Source: Lachnospiraceae bacterium (GTDB taxonomy: Bacteria; Bacillota; Clostridia; Lachnospirales; Lachnospiraceae). From it: a stretch of 64,000 bases of DNA. Numbering within the stretch: position 1 is the stretch's first letter; each line of letters begins with the position of its first letter. Below, one piece after another: positions 15,553 to 24,003 of the stretch. The stretch is taken from NCBI GenBank assembly GCA_022791755.1, contig JAAVZR010000041.1:62001-126000 (forward strand). The letters are read 5' to 3'. The notes under the pieces were generated by a model that did no database searches, had not been told where the DNA came from, and saw nothing but the letters and a program-made list of their open reading frames with translations. A program made the position numbers and the translations under genes.

Positions 15553-17016
15553 ATGGTTTTCAGCAGTCTTCCCTTTTTGCTCGGCTTCATGCCTGTTTTC
15601 TTCATTTTGTACTATCTTTTACCGGATGACAACAAGAATCCGGCCCTCTTTCTCGGAAGCGTGATATTTTACGGAGTCGGAACCTGGGGACATCCTCTGT
15701 ATCTTTTGTTCCTTCTGTGCTCCATGGCGGTGAATATCCGGCTGGGCCAGAGGATCCGGTCAGAGATACGCCGCCGCAGGAGAATCCTCCGTCCGGACGA
15801 ATGTCGCACATTCGCCGGAATCCCAAAAGACGCCGGACGCCGGTATCTGTACCTGGGCCTGCTCTGGAATTTCGGAATTCTCTTCTTTTTTAAATACATG
15901 GGCTTTGTGGGGGAAAATCTGAACCGGCTGCTGCCTGATGGCCTGGCCGTTTTTCCCACGTCTCGCCCTGAGCTTCCTCCCGGCATCAGCTTTTTCACCT
16001 TCCAGGTGGTCTCCTATCTGATCGACCTCTGCCGGGGAGCGGATTATGAGGCGAAAGCCTCCCTGTCTGTGGGAACCTACCTGTGCATGTTCCCCCAGCT
16101 GATCGCCGGACCCATCATCACCTATAAAGAGGTGGAAGCGCCTCTTTGCAGGAGACGCCACTCCCTCCCCCTCTTAGACCGGGGACTGCGGGAATTCAGC
16201 ATCGGCCTGGGATTTAAGGTACTCTTAGCCAACCGCATCGGCGGGCTGTGGCGGGAGGTAAACGCCATCGGCTATGAGAGCCTGTCCACGCCTCTGGCCT
16301 GGATGGGGATCGCCGCCTTCAGCTTCCAGCTGTACTTTGACTTCTACGGCTATTCTCTGATGGCCAGAGGACTGGGATTTATGCTGGGAATGCGCTTTCC
16401 GGTTAATTTCTCCTACCCCTATACGGCCCTCACCATGACCGACTTCTGGAGGCGGTGGCATATGACGCTGGGACAGTGGTTTCGCGACTATGTGTATATT
16501 CCCCTGGGCGGCAGCCGTGAAGGGCGCGGACGGACCTTTCGCAATCTGCTCATCGTCTGGCTGCTGACCGGCATCTGGCATGGGGCCAGCTGGAACTATC
16601 TCCTGTGGGGGCTCCTTCTCTTTCTGCTGATCGCCCTGGAAAAGCTGGGCCTGAAGAAAATTTTTTCACAGATTCCCCTGCTGGGTCATCTGTATATGCT
16701 TCTTGCCATCCCTCTGACCTGGCTGGTATTCGCCGTCACGGATCTGAGGCAGATCCCGGTATATCTGGGACGGCTATTCGGCAGCCCTGCCGGGACCGGC
16801 GCTGCCGTATTCAGCCAGGATTATATAAAATACGGAAGAATCTACGGCCTTTTGCTGATCGTCTGCCTGGTATTTTGTACACCGCTGCCCCGCAGGCTCT
16901 ATGACAGGTATTCCCACAGCTGGCCTGTGTCAGTGGGGCTGCTGGCCGTGTTCTGGCTGTCGGTATTTTATCTGTATATCGGTCTCAATGATCCGTTTCT
17001 ATACTCTCAGTTTTGA
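15553..17016 (+). CDS. MBOAT-family membrane O-acyltransferase (DltB/AlgI-like)
   Basis: 487 residues with about ten membrane helices. The start MVFSSLPFLLGFMPVFF is typical of the AlgI/PatA group. The catalytic core includes MTDFWRRWHMTLGQWF (His303) and LLTGIWHGASWNYL (invariant His343), with PLGGSREGR between them. These proteins move acetyl or other acyl groups across the membrane onto a glycan, usually with an extracellular SGNH partner; such a partner is the next gene, 81 bases downstream. In context the acceptor is probably peptidoglycan or another wall glycan. Exopolysaccharide is the alternative. Confidence 0.92.
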   Translation: MVFSSLPFLLGFMPVFFILYYLLPDDNKNPALFLGSVIFYGVGTWGHPLYLLFLLCSMAVNIRLGQRIRSEIRRRRRILRPDECRTFAGIPKDAGRRYLYLGLLWNFGILFFFKYMGFVGENLNRLLPDGLAVFPTSRPELPPGISFFTFQVVSYLIDLCRGADYEAKASLSVGTYLCMFPQLIAGPIITYKEVEAPLCRRRHSLPLLDRGLREFSIGLGFKVLLANRIGGLWREVNAIGYESLSTPLAWMGIAAFSFQLYFDFYGYSLMARGLGFMLGMRFPVNFSYPYTALTMTDFWRRWHMTLGQWFRDYVYIPLGGSREGRGRTFRNLLIVWLLTGIWHGASWNYLLWGLLLFLLIALEKLGLKKIFSQIPLLGHLYMLLAIPLTWLVFAVTDLRQIPVYLGRLFGSPAGTGAAVFSQDYIKYGRIYGLLLIVCLVFCTPLPRRLYDRYSHSWPVSVGLLAVFWLSVFYLYIGLNDPFLYSQF

Positions 17017-17097
17017 TGTTACCTGCTGCCTCCGCTTTTTCGGTCCGGCCCGGTCATACCCGGCGGCCCGGATAGGCTTACGAAAGAAGGAATCCCA

Positions 17098-18057
17098 ATG
17101 AAAAAGAAAAAATCCTGTCGTCTGTTTCCGGCTCTGATGGCCGTCACCATGCTGTTTCTGTCCCCCGTTTTCCTGATAAAAAGCAGCCAGGCCCAGGCTG
17201 CCGGAGGCAGCGACGCCCGGCTTTCACAGGACGGTCCGGAGGATGACTTCCGATCCGGAGGGTCCGAAGAGATTTCACCCGGAGAAGTCCCGCCCGAGGC
17301 CCCCTCTCTGCCATCTGAGAGCCATACGCAGCCCGAAACCCCGCCGGAGCACTCTGGGGATATGACTCTCGAGTCTCTTCCGGAAACCTCACCGGAGCGC
17401 CCTGGAATGGAAACGCTCCCCTCACCGGCAGATGACGGCGAGACTCCCGGTCCGGAAGAGTTTTTCGCCGATGCCCTCATTATCGGAGACTCCCGCGCCA
17501 TGGGATTGTCAGAGTACGCCGGTCTCACGACCCCGGATTTCTTCGCCACCTCAGGCATGAGTGTCTTTTCTCTCTGGAAAAAGGAGGTATCCGTATCGGA
17601 TCTGGGTAAGGTGACCTTGCAGACATTGCTGGAATCGAAAAGCTATGGTAAAATATATCTCATGCTGGGCATCAATGAGCTGGGCTATGACCATTCCTCT
17701 ATCCTGAAAAAATATGCCGGCACCGTGGAAACCATACATACCCTGCAACCGGAAGCCATCCTGTATCTCTGTGCCAATCTCCATGTCACCGGCTCCCGTT
17801 CCGACAGGGACGAAATCTATAATAACGCCAATATCGACTGGCTCAACGCAGAGATCGCAAAGCTGGCCGGTACGGACGATACCATCTATCTGGATGTCAA
17901 TCCGCTCTTCGACGATGAGAACGGAGCGCTGAGGAGCGATTACAGCGGAGATGAGACCCACCCCTATGGCAAATACTATAAGGAATGGGGGCAATGGCTG
18001 TATGAAACCTGCGGCCCGCTTCATCCTGCGGGCGGCGGCGATCCGGATACCACATAA
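17098..18057 (+). CDS. Extracytoplasmic SGNH hydrolase/acetyltransferase partner of the MBOAT
   Basis: 319 residues. An N-terminal signal/anchor helix (about 8-30) is followed by a Pro/Glu/Ser-rich linker to about residue 118 that would span the wall. The catalytic domain has block I LIIGDSRAMG with nucleophile Ser132, block III LMLGINELG, and block V DETHPYG with Asp285 and His288. This is a complete SGNH triad. Together with the upstream MBOAT it forms a two-component O-acetyltransferase resembling PatA/PatB or a split OatA: the MBOAT exports the acetyl group and the SGNH protein transfers it. GAAGGA precedes ATG 17098. It is followed 16 bases later by the sigma factor gene. Confidence 0.88.
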   Translation: MKKKKSCRLFPALMAVTMLFLSPVFLIKSSQAQAAGGSDARLSQDGPEDDFRSGGSEEISPGEVPPEAPSLPSESHTQPETPPEHSGDMTLESLPETSPERPGMETLPSPADDGETPGPEEFFADALIIGDSRAMGLSEYAGLTTPDFFATSGMSVFSLWKKEVSVSDLGKVTLQTLLESKSYGKIYLMLGINELGYDHSSILKKYAGTVETIHTLQPEAILYLCANLHVTGSRSDRDEIYNNANIDWLNAEIAKLAGTDDTIYLDVNPLFDDENGALRSDYSGDETHPYGKYYKEWGQWLYETCGPLHPAGGGDPDTT

Positions 18058-18073
18058 ACTGAGGATTTACGAC

Positions 18074-18565
18074 TTGAACCGACTGCCTGCCGATAAAAAA
18101 CAATGGTATACCGAACAGATTCTGGCCTGCCAGTCCGGCCTCTACCGGCTGGCCGCCGGAATCCTTAAAAATGAACAGGACGCCTGCGACGCCTTGCAGG
18201 ACGCTCTGTGTACCGGATATGAAAAACTGGATTCCCTGAAAGATCCCTCCCGCTTCCGTCCCTGGATGATGAAGATCACTGTCAATGCCGCCTATGATAT
18301 CCTGCGGCAGAAAAAAGTCTTTGTCAATCTGGACGACATCGAAGATATCCCCCAGGAGAAAACGCATGTCTCAGAGACCGACAGCCTGAGTCTGAAGGAA
18401 GCCGTCGCCTCTCTGCCCCGGGCCTACCGGACCGTCGTCATCCTGTTTTACTACGAGGATCTGTCCGTGCGTCAGATCAGCGAGATCACCGGCGTTCCCT
18501 CCGGTCTGGTACGCACACGTCTGTCACGGGCCAGACAGATGTTGCGCCGGCTGTGGAACGAATGA
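18074..18565 (+). CDS. ECF-type RNA polymerase sigma factor (SigV-like), TTG start
   Basis: 163 residues from a TTG at 18074 with GAGGA eight bases upstream. Further in-frame ATGs lie inside the SGNH gene and would add a non-family leader. Region 2 spans about 15-75 (YRLAAGILKNEQDACDALQD, DPSRFRPWMMKITVNAAYD), and region 4 about 112-160 (SLPRAYRTVVILFYYEDLS, VPSGLVRTRLSRARQML). It should direct polymerase to the promoter at 15480-15510. The downstream RsiV-like gene is its likely antagonist, which puts it in the SigV-like ECF group by context. Confidence 0.92.
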   Translation: MNRLPADKKQWYTEQILACQSGLYRLAAGILKNEQDACDALQDALCTGYEKLDSLKDPSRFRPWMMKITVNAAYDILRQKKVFVNLDDIEDIPQEKTHVSETDSLSLKEAVASLPRAYRTVVILFYYEDLSVRQISEITGVPSGLVRTRLSRARQMLRRLWNE

Positions 18566-18583
18566 CTGAAAAGGAGAATATGT

Positions 18584-19483
18584 ATGGATTCTTTTGACAG
18601 AAAGCTGAAAAGAACGGCCGGATTCGAGTCCGACGTGCTGCCTCTCGCCGCACAGAATGCGATCCGTCAGACTCTCATGAACCTGCCTCCTGCTCCGCCC
18701 TTTCAAAAGCCCCGGCGGATTCCCCGGTCTCTGAGCGCCGCGGCTGCCGCCCTGATCCTCTTTATCGCCATCCCGAATTTCAGTATGCAGGCAGCGGCAG
18801 CCATGAAGGAACTGCCTGTCATCGGCTCTCTCGTCGACGTGATCCTTCTGCGCAATTATTTCTATGAGGACGGTTACCACTATGCCGATATCCGGATGCC
18901 CCATATTGAGCTGGATGCCGAAGACAATAACCCTGTTCTGCGGCAATCTGTCCAGACCATCAACGACGACATTCAGGCCATGGCCCGGCAACTGATCCAC
19001 GAATTTGAGAACGATGTGCAGCAGATCGGGGAGGAAGGCCACACGGAGCTGGACGTCTACTATGAGACGGTCACGAACAGCCAGGACTGGTTTACGCTGG
19101 AGGTGCTGATCTACTACGGCTCTGGCAGCGGTTCTTCCCAATATAAGTATTATCATATCGATAAGACCACCGGCCAGACCGTGCAGCTGGCAGATCTCTT
19201 CGCCGAAGACACCGACTGGCCGGAAGCCATAAGCCTCTGTATCATGGAACAGATGCGGCAGCAGATGGAGGAGGACATCGCCGTCTACTGGATCGACGGG
19301 GAAGCGGCAGGCAATGATTTTCACTCCATCCAAAAAGACCAGAATTTCTATTTCGCGCAAAACGGGAATCTGGTCATCCGCTTCGACGAATATGAGGTGG
19401 CCCCCGGCGCATATGGCAGTCCTCTGTTTGAGATTCCACAGGAGGTCTATGAAGCGTATCTGCGAGAAGAGTTCCGAAGGTAA
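18584..19483 (+). CDS. RsiV-like membrane anti-sigma factor with DUF3298 sensor domain
   Basis: 299 residues. A short cytosolic segment (1-48) would hold the sigma factor. One transmembrane helix lies at about 49-66, immediately followed by MQAAAAM, a plausible signal-peptidase site. The extracellular part contains the DUF4163/DUF3298 pair (YYHIDKTTGQTVQLADLF; then FAQNGNLVIRFDEYEVAPGA). In Bacillus and Clostridioides, RsiV binds lysozyme through this domain and is then cut by signal peptidase and RasP to free SigV. The same layout here suggests lysozyme sensing. The gene starts 18 bases after the sigma gene. DUF3298 also occurs in PdaC-like deacetylases, but the TM arrangement and position favour an anti-sigma factor. 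Confidence 0.85.
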   Translation: MDSFDRKLKRTAGFESDVLPLAAQNAIRQTLMNLPPAPPFQKPRRIPRSLSAAAAALILFIAIPNFSMQAAAAMKELPVIGSLVDVILLRNYFYEDGYHYADIRMPHIELDAEDNNPVLRQSVQTINDDIQAMARQLIHEFENDVQQIGEEGHTELDVYYETVTNSQDWFTLEVLIYYGSGSGSSQYKYYHIDKTTGQTVQLADLFAEDTDWPEAISLCIMEQMRQQMEEDIAVYWIDGEAAGNDFHSIQKDQNFYFAQNGNLVIRFDEYEVAPGAYGSPLFEIPQEVYEAYLREEFRR

Positions 19484-19635
19484 AAAGGGGAACGTCAGAA
19501 AGAGAAAGTTGGTTAGAAGAACTGTCGAATATCCGCCCGGTAAACGATTTTGCCCCACTGTCAAATGTCATGCCCTGCGAAACGTTAAATCCATCTGAAC
19601 AGGAAAATATGAAAAAATAATATCATAAAAAGGAA

Positions 19636-19664
19636 TTGTACTCTTCTCAAAAGTATGCTACTCT
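19636..19664 (+). promoter_or_regulatory. Promoter of the yitT-type gene
   Basis: TTGTAC (19636-19641), 17 bases, TACTCT (19659-19664). The predicted start falls within the palindrome that follows. Confidence 0.4.
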
Positions 19665-19665
19665 A

Positions 19666-19695
19666 CCGTGTGGAGAAGACGTCTTCTCTGCACGG
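19666..19695. repeat. Perfect 16-bp palindrome within a 30-bp dyad at the yitT promoter
   Basis: GAGAAGAC/GTCTTCTC (19673-19688) is an uninterrupted palindrome. It is flanked, after a TG/TG mismatch, by CCGTG (19666-19670) and CACGG (19691-19695). It sits at the predicted transcription start, so it could be an operator or a 5' hairpin that stabilises the mRNA. Confidence 0.55.
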
Positions 19696-19737
19696 GTCCT
19701 TACCCGAAGCCACGCATATGAGGAGAGAAAAATCATC

Positions 19738-20598
19738 ATGAACAAGTCAAAAGCCGTCAGGACGCTTATCGAATATGGCATCCTGACCATCGCCACCCTG
19801 ATTCTGGTGGCAGGAGTCTACGTATTCAAGTTTCCCAATAACTTCTCCTTCGGCGGTGTCACCGGTATCGCCGTCATCTTAGGCAAGGTCGGCACCTACA
19901 GTCCCGGCACCTACACTTTCATCATCAATATGGCCCTGCTCCTCCTGGGCTTTCTCTTTCTGGGCCGCGACTTCGGCCTCAAAACCGTATATGTGAGCCT
20001 TCTGACTTCTGCCGGCTTAAGTCTGGCGGAAAAATGGTTTCCCATGGCGGGCCCTCTGACCACAGAGCCTGTGCTGGAGCTGATTTTCGCCATCGTGCTG
20101 CCGGCCTTCAGCTCAGCAATTCTCTTTAACATCGGGGCCTCCGGCGGCGGCACCGATATCATGGCCATGATTCTCAGGAAATATTCCAGCTTTAATATCG
20201 GTACGGCTCTCTTCGTGGTGGATCTGTTCATCACCTTTGCCGCCTGCTTTGTATTCGACCCGCAGACCGGTCTCTTTTCCTTCACCGGTCTCATGGCCAA
20301 ATCCCTGGTCATCGACACCGTTATTGAGAATATCAATCTCTGTAAGTATTTCACCATCATCTGCGACCGGCCAAAGCCCATCTGTGATTTCATCATCCAT
20401 GACCTGGGCCGCAGTGCCACGGTGTACAAAGCTGAAGGGGCCTACGAGCACCATCCGAAGACGGTGATCCTCACGGTCATGAAGCGCAGTCAGGCCGTAC
20501 AGCTGCGCAACTTTGTCCGCCGCAGCGAACCCACCGCCTTTATCACCATCACCAACAGCAGCGAGATCATCGGGAAGGGATTCCGGGGATTCAACTGA
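19738..20598 (+). CDS. YitT-family membrane protein (DUF2179 C-terminal domain)
   Basis: 286 residues: five or six predicted membrane helices to about residue 195, then a soluble DUF2179 domain (ENINLCKYFTIICD, later HPKTVILTVMKRSQ and a final EIIGKGFRG). The middle carries the family Gly-rich loop FNIGASGGGTDIMAMIL. Transport or export is suspected for the family but the substrate is unknown. ATG 19738 follows GAGGAGAG and starts the first hydrophobic segment correctly. nrdG follows 51 bases downstream with no clear terminator between them, so the two may share a transcript. Confidence 0.9.
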   Translation: MNKSKAVRTLIEYGILTIATLILVAGVYVFKFPNNFSFGGVTGIAVILGKVGTYSPGTYTFIINMALLLLGFLFLGRDFGLKTVYVSLLTSAGLSLAEKWFPMAGPLTTEPVLELIFAIVLPAFSSAILFNIGASGGGTDIMAMILRKYSSFNIGTALFVVDLFITFAACFVFDPQTGLFSFTGLMAKSLVIDTVIENINLCKYFTIICDRPKPICDFIIHDLGRSATVYKAEGAYEHHPKTVILTVMKRSQAVQLRNFVRRSEPTAFITITNSSEIIGKGFRGFN

Positions 20599-20649
20599 AA
20601 CATACTTCGCACGGCCTTTTTTGTCATATACCAATAAGGAGCATTCCTG

Positions 20650-21345
20650 ATGAACATACAAGGTCTTCAAAAACTGACGCTTTTAGATTATCCCGGCCAG
20701 GTAGCCTGCACGGTCTTCACCGGCGGCTGCAATTTCCGCTGCCCCTTCTGCCATAACGGACAGCTGGCGATCTCTCCCCGGCTCTCCCCGGCCATCACCG
20801 AGGAGGATCTCGTGGCTTTCCTGCGAAAGCGCTCCAGCATTCTGGACGGCGTCTGTATCACCGGCGGCGAACCCCTCTTGCAGCCTGATCTGGAGGAAGT
20901 CTTAAAAAAGATCCGTGACCTGGGCTTTCTCATCAAGCTGGATACCAACGGGAGCTTTCCGGACCGTCTCTCCCATCTGATCCGGGCCGGTCTCGTGGAC
21001 TATGTCGCCATGGACATTAAAAACAGCCCCAAACGCTACCGTGAGACCGCAGGACTGCCGCAGGAATACGATTTGCAGCCTGTACGAGAGAGCGCAGCCT
21101 GCCTCATGAGCGGAGTCATTGCCTGCGAATTTCGTACCACTGTGGTCCGGGAATATCATCGGCCACAAGATATAGAGGATATCGGGCACTGGATCCGGGG
21201 AGCTAAAAGGTATTTTCTCCAACCCTTTCGCGACTCTGAAAACGTGATAAATAAAGGGCTCCATGCGCCTGACGCCGAAGAAATGGCCGCCCTTCTGGAC
21301 CGCCTTCTCCCGCTGATTCCCACAGCCAAAATCCGCGGCGAATAA
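20650..21345 (+). CDS. nrdG: Anaerobic ribonucleotide reductase activating protein (radical SAM)
   Basis: 231 residues. The radical-SAM cluster motif is CNFRCPFC in FTGGCNFRCPFCHNG, with ITGGEPLLQ for SAM binding and KLDTNGS. It generates the glycyl radical on NrdD using S-adenosylmethionine and a 4Fe-4S cluster. The N-terminus (MNIQGLQKLTLLDYPG) is that of the longer NrdG type common in clostridia. AAGGAG precedes the start. nrdD follows, but has its own promoter and NrdR-like boxes that overlap the nrdG stop codon. Confidence 0.95.
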   Translation: MNIQGLQKLTLLDYPGQVACTVFTGGCNFRCPFCHNGQLAISPRLSPAITEEDLVAFLRKRSSILDGVCITGGEPLLQPDLEEVLKKIRDLGFLIKLDTNGSFPDRLSHLIRAGLVDYVAMDIKNSPKRYRETAGLPQEYDLQPVRESAACLMSGVIACEFRTTVVREYHRPQDIEDIGHWIRGAKRYFLQPFRDSENVINKGLHAPDAEEMAALLDRLLPLIPTAKIRGE

Positions 21346-21358
21346 CTATATATTGTGG
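21343..21358. promoter_or_regulatory. NrdR-type box 1
   Basis: TAACTATATATTGTGG closely resembles the NrdR consensus (acaCtATATaTtGtgt type). It covers the stop codon of nrdG and lies about 40 bases upstream of a second copy. Confidence 0.65.
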
Positions 21359-21383
21359 TTACATCCTGTTTTCTCTTTATTTT

Positions 21384-21399
21384 CATCTATATATTGACT
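21384..21399. promoter_or_regulatory. NrdR-type box 2 overlapping the nrdD -35 element
   Basis: CATCTATATATTGACT shares the ten-base core CTATATATTG with box 1. The cores start 41 bases apart, close to four helical turns, which matches the phased pairs that NrdR binds. The right half overlaps the -35 box, consistent with repression. Confidence 0.65.
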
Positions 21400-21422
21400 C
21401 CCCTTCCATTCCATGGTATGAT
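21394..21422 (+). promoter_or_regulatory. Promoter of nrdD
   Basis: TTGACT (21394-21399), 17 bases, TATGAT (21417-21422); near-consensus. The leader of about 90 nt contains short hairpins (GGCCAGCCTGCGGCC; GCACAGG...CTGTGC) but no riboswitch I recognise. Confidence 0.75.
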
Positions 21423-21517
21423 GGTACATGCACGGTCAAGGCCAGCCTGCGGCCAGAGCACAGGCTTTCACTGTGCAGGTTTTCAAGTTCATCAAATGGG
21501 AAAGGTAAGGGTGTTTT

Positions 21518-23971
21518 ATGTATCAGGTAATGAAAAGAGACGGGGCTGTCAGTGAATTCAATATCAGTAAGATCAGCTCAGCCATCATGAAAGCCTTTGA
21601 GGCGAGGGAGAAAAAATATCATCCCAGCGTCATCGATCTGCTGGCTCTGAAAGTCACCGCCGATTTTGAACCCAAGATAAAGGATGATATCATCCAGGTG
21701 GAGGATATCCAGGACAGTGTGGAAGCCGTCCTGATCCAAGCCGGTTACACGGATGTCGCCAAGGCTTATATTCTGTATCGCCGTCAGCGCGAAAAGGTGC
21801 GCAATACCCGTTCCACTCTCTTAAATTATAAAGATCTGGTGGATAACTATGTCAAGGTCAACGACTGGCGCGTCAAGGAAAACTCCACCGTCACATACTC
21901 TGTGGGCGGCCTGATTCTAAGCAACAGCGGCGCCATCACAGCCAATTACTGGCTCTCCGAAATCTATGACGACGAGATCGCCCAGGCCCACCGCAACGCC
22001 GACATTCACATCCACGATCTCTCCATGCTGACCGGCTACTGCGCCGGCTGGTCTTTAAAGCAGCTGATCGAGGAGGGACTGGGCGGCATCCCCGGCAAGA
22101 TCACTTCTGCTCCCGCCAGGCATCTGTCCACCCTGTGCAATCAGATGGTCAATTTCCTGGGAATCATGCAGAACGAATGGGCCGGCGCTCAGGCATTCTC
22201 CTCCTTTGACACCTATCTGGCTCCTTTTGTGAAGGCGGATCATCTGGACTATGAGCAGGTGAAGAAATGCATCGAATCCTTCATCTACGGCGTCAATACT
22301 CCCAGCCGCTGGGGCACCCAGGCCCCCTTCTCCAATATCACGCTGGACTGGACCGTGCCTGCCGATCTGGCGAATATGCCTGCCATCGTCGGAGGCAGGG
22401 AGATGGATTTCACTTACGGCGACTGTAAAAAAGAGATGGATCTGATTAACAAGGCGTTCATTCAGACCATGATCGAGGGAGACGCCAACGGACGCGGCTT
22501 CCAGTACCCCATCCCCACCTATTCGATCACCAGGGATTTCGACTGGTCCGATACGGAGAATAACAGGCTCCTCTTTGAAATGACAGCCAAATACGGTACC
22601 CCGTATTTTTCCAATTATATCAACAGCGATATGTCTCCCAGCGACGTCCGCAGTATGTGCTGCCGCCTTCGTCTGGATTTAAGAGAGCTGCGCAAAAAAT
22701 CAGGGGGCTTCTTCGGCAGCGGTGAATCCACCGGGTCCGTGGGGGTCGTGACCATCAACCTCCCCCGGATCGCCTGGCTTGCCAAAGATGAGAAGGAATT
22801 CTACCAGCGCCTGGACCACATGATGGATATCGCAGCCCGCTCTCTGAATACGAAGAGAACCGTCATTTCCAACCTGATGGAGAGCGGACTCTACCCTTAC
22901 ACCAGGCGTTATCTGGGCACCTTTGCCAACCATTTTTCCACCATTGGTCTGGTGGGCATGAATGAAGCCGGTCTGAACGCCCGCTGGCTCCGCGCCGACA
23001 TGACCCATGAAAAGACGCAGCAGTTTGCAAAGGATGTGCTGAACCACATGCGGGAGCGTCTGTCCGACTATCAGGAGCTCTACGGCGACCTCTATAACCT
23101 GGAGGCCACCCCGGCGGAATCCACCTCCTACCGTCTGGCCAAGCACGATGTGGAACAGTTTCCCGACATTCTCACGGCCAGCGAGCCCGGCGGAACGCCT
23201 TATTACACCAACAGCTCCCACCTGCCCGTGGGCTACACCGACGACGTATTCGCCGCTCTGGATATCCAGGATGAGCTGCAGACGCTCTACACCTCCGGCA
23301 CGGTCTTCCACACCTTCCTGGGTGAGAAGCTGCCGGACTGGAAGGCTGCGGCCTCTCTGGTACGCAAGATTGCAGAAAACTACCGGCTGCCCTACTATAC
23401 CATGTCCCCCACCTATTCGATCTGCAAGGATCACGGGTATCTGTCCGGGGAACAGAACAGCTGCCCCATCTGCGGCGGCCCCACCGAGGTATACAGCCGT
23501 ATCACCGGTTATTACCGTCCTGTAAAGAACTGGAATGACGGCAAGGCCCAGGAATATAAGGAGCGCCAGGTCTATGATCCGCTTCACTCACGGCCCATGC
23601 CGCTGCCGGAAGACAGCCGGGCCCCCATGCAGAAGGAAGACACGGTCACAGTCCTGCAACCCTCTGCCGCCGCGGCCTGCACAGATGACGGGGATCATGA
23701 TGCCAGGGAAGCCCTGGCCCACTCAGCATCCTCCCTTAATCCGGAGCATATCCTTCTCTTTACCACCAAGACCTGCCCCAACTGCCGCATCGCCGATATG
23801 ATTCTGAACCAGTCCGAAGTGCCTTTCAAAAAGATCGACGCCGAGGAGCGCGCTGATCTGGCAGGCGTCTACGGGATCCGGCAGGCCCCTACTCTGGTGG
23901 TCGTCCACGGGGATCAGGTGGAGAAATATGGGAACACTTCCGAGATCAAGAGGTTTGCACAGATGTGGTGA
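21518..23971 (+). CDS. nrdD: Anaerobic ribonucleoside-triphosphate reductase with fused C-terminal glutaredoxin-like domain
   Basis: 817 residues. It reduces NTPs to dNTPs anaerobically. It has an N-terminal ATP-cone (about 1-90), a ten-stranded barrel with the paired cysteines of RSMCCRLRLD at 381-382, a zinc site including CPICGG, and the glycyl-radical motif RITGYY with Gly664. After an acidic/Ala-rich linker (about 695-742) comes a thioredoxin/glutaredoxin fold with active site TCPNCRIA (Cys753, Cys756) and a cis-Pro in RQAPTLVV. The fused redoxin and the cysteine pair suggest that a dithiol, not formate, is the reductant. Activated by NrdG encoded just upstream. Confidence 0.96.
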   Translation: MYQVMKRDGAVSEFNISKISSAIMKAFEAREKKYHPSVIDLLALKVTADFEPKIKDDIIQVEDIQDSVEAVLIQAGYTDVAKAYILYRRQREKVRNTRSTLLNYKDLVDNYVKVNDWRVKENSTVTYSVGGLILSNSGAITANYWLSEIYDDEIAQAHRNADIHIHDLSMLTGYCAGWSLKQLIEEGLGGIPGKITSAPARHLSTLCNQMVNFLGIMQNEWAGAQAFSSFDTYLAPFVKADHLDYEQVKKCIESFIYGVNTPSRWGTQAPFSNITLDWTVPADLANMPAIVGGREMDFTYGDCKKEMDLINKAFIQTMIEGDANGRGFQYPIPTYSITRDFDWSDTENNRLLFEMTAKYGTPYFSNYINSDMSPSDVRSMCCRLRLDLRELRKKSGGFFGSGESTGSVGVVTINLPRIAWLAKDEKEFYQRLDHMMDIAARSLNTKRTVISNLMESGLYPYTRRYLGTFANHFSTIGLVGMNEAGLNARWLRADMTHEKTQQFAKDVLNHMRERLSDYQELYGDLYNLEATPAESTSYRLAKHDVEQFPDILTASEPGGTPYYTNSSHLPVGYTDDVFAALDIQDELQTLYTSGTVFHTFLGEKLPDWKAAASLVRKIAENYRLPYYTMSPTYSICKDHGYLSGEQNSCPICGGPTEVYSRITGYYRPVKNWNDGKAQEYKERQVYDPLHSRPMPLPEDSRAPMQKEDTVTVLQPSAAAACTDDGDHDAREALAHSASSLNPEHILLFTTKTCPNCRIADMILNQSEVPFKKIDAEERADLAGVYGIRQAPTLVVVHGDQVEKYGNTSEIKRFAQMW

Positions 23972-24003
23972 AAGGATTTGTTCCGGTAAAACAGAGATGA
24001 CAG

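Noticed and set aside
21423-21517. nrdD leader considered as a riboswitch
   Set aside because: It has short GC hairpins only and none of the conserved cores of cobalamin, purine or c-di-GMP riboswitches.
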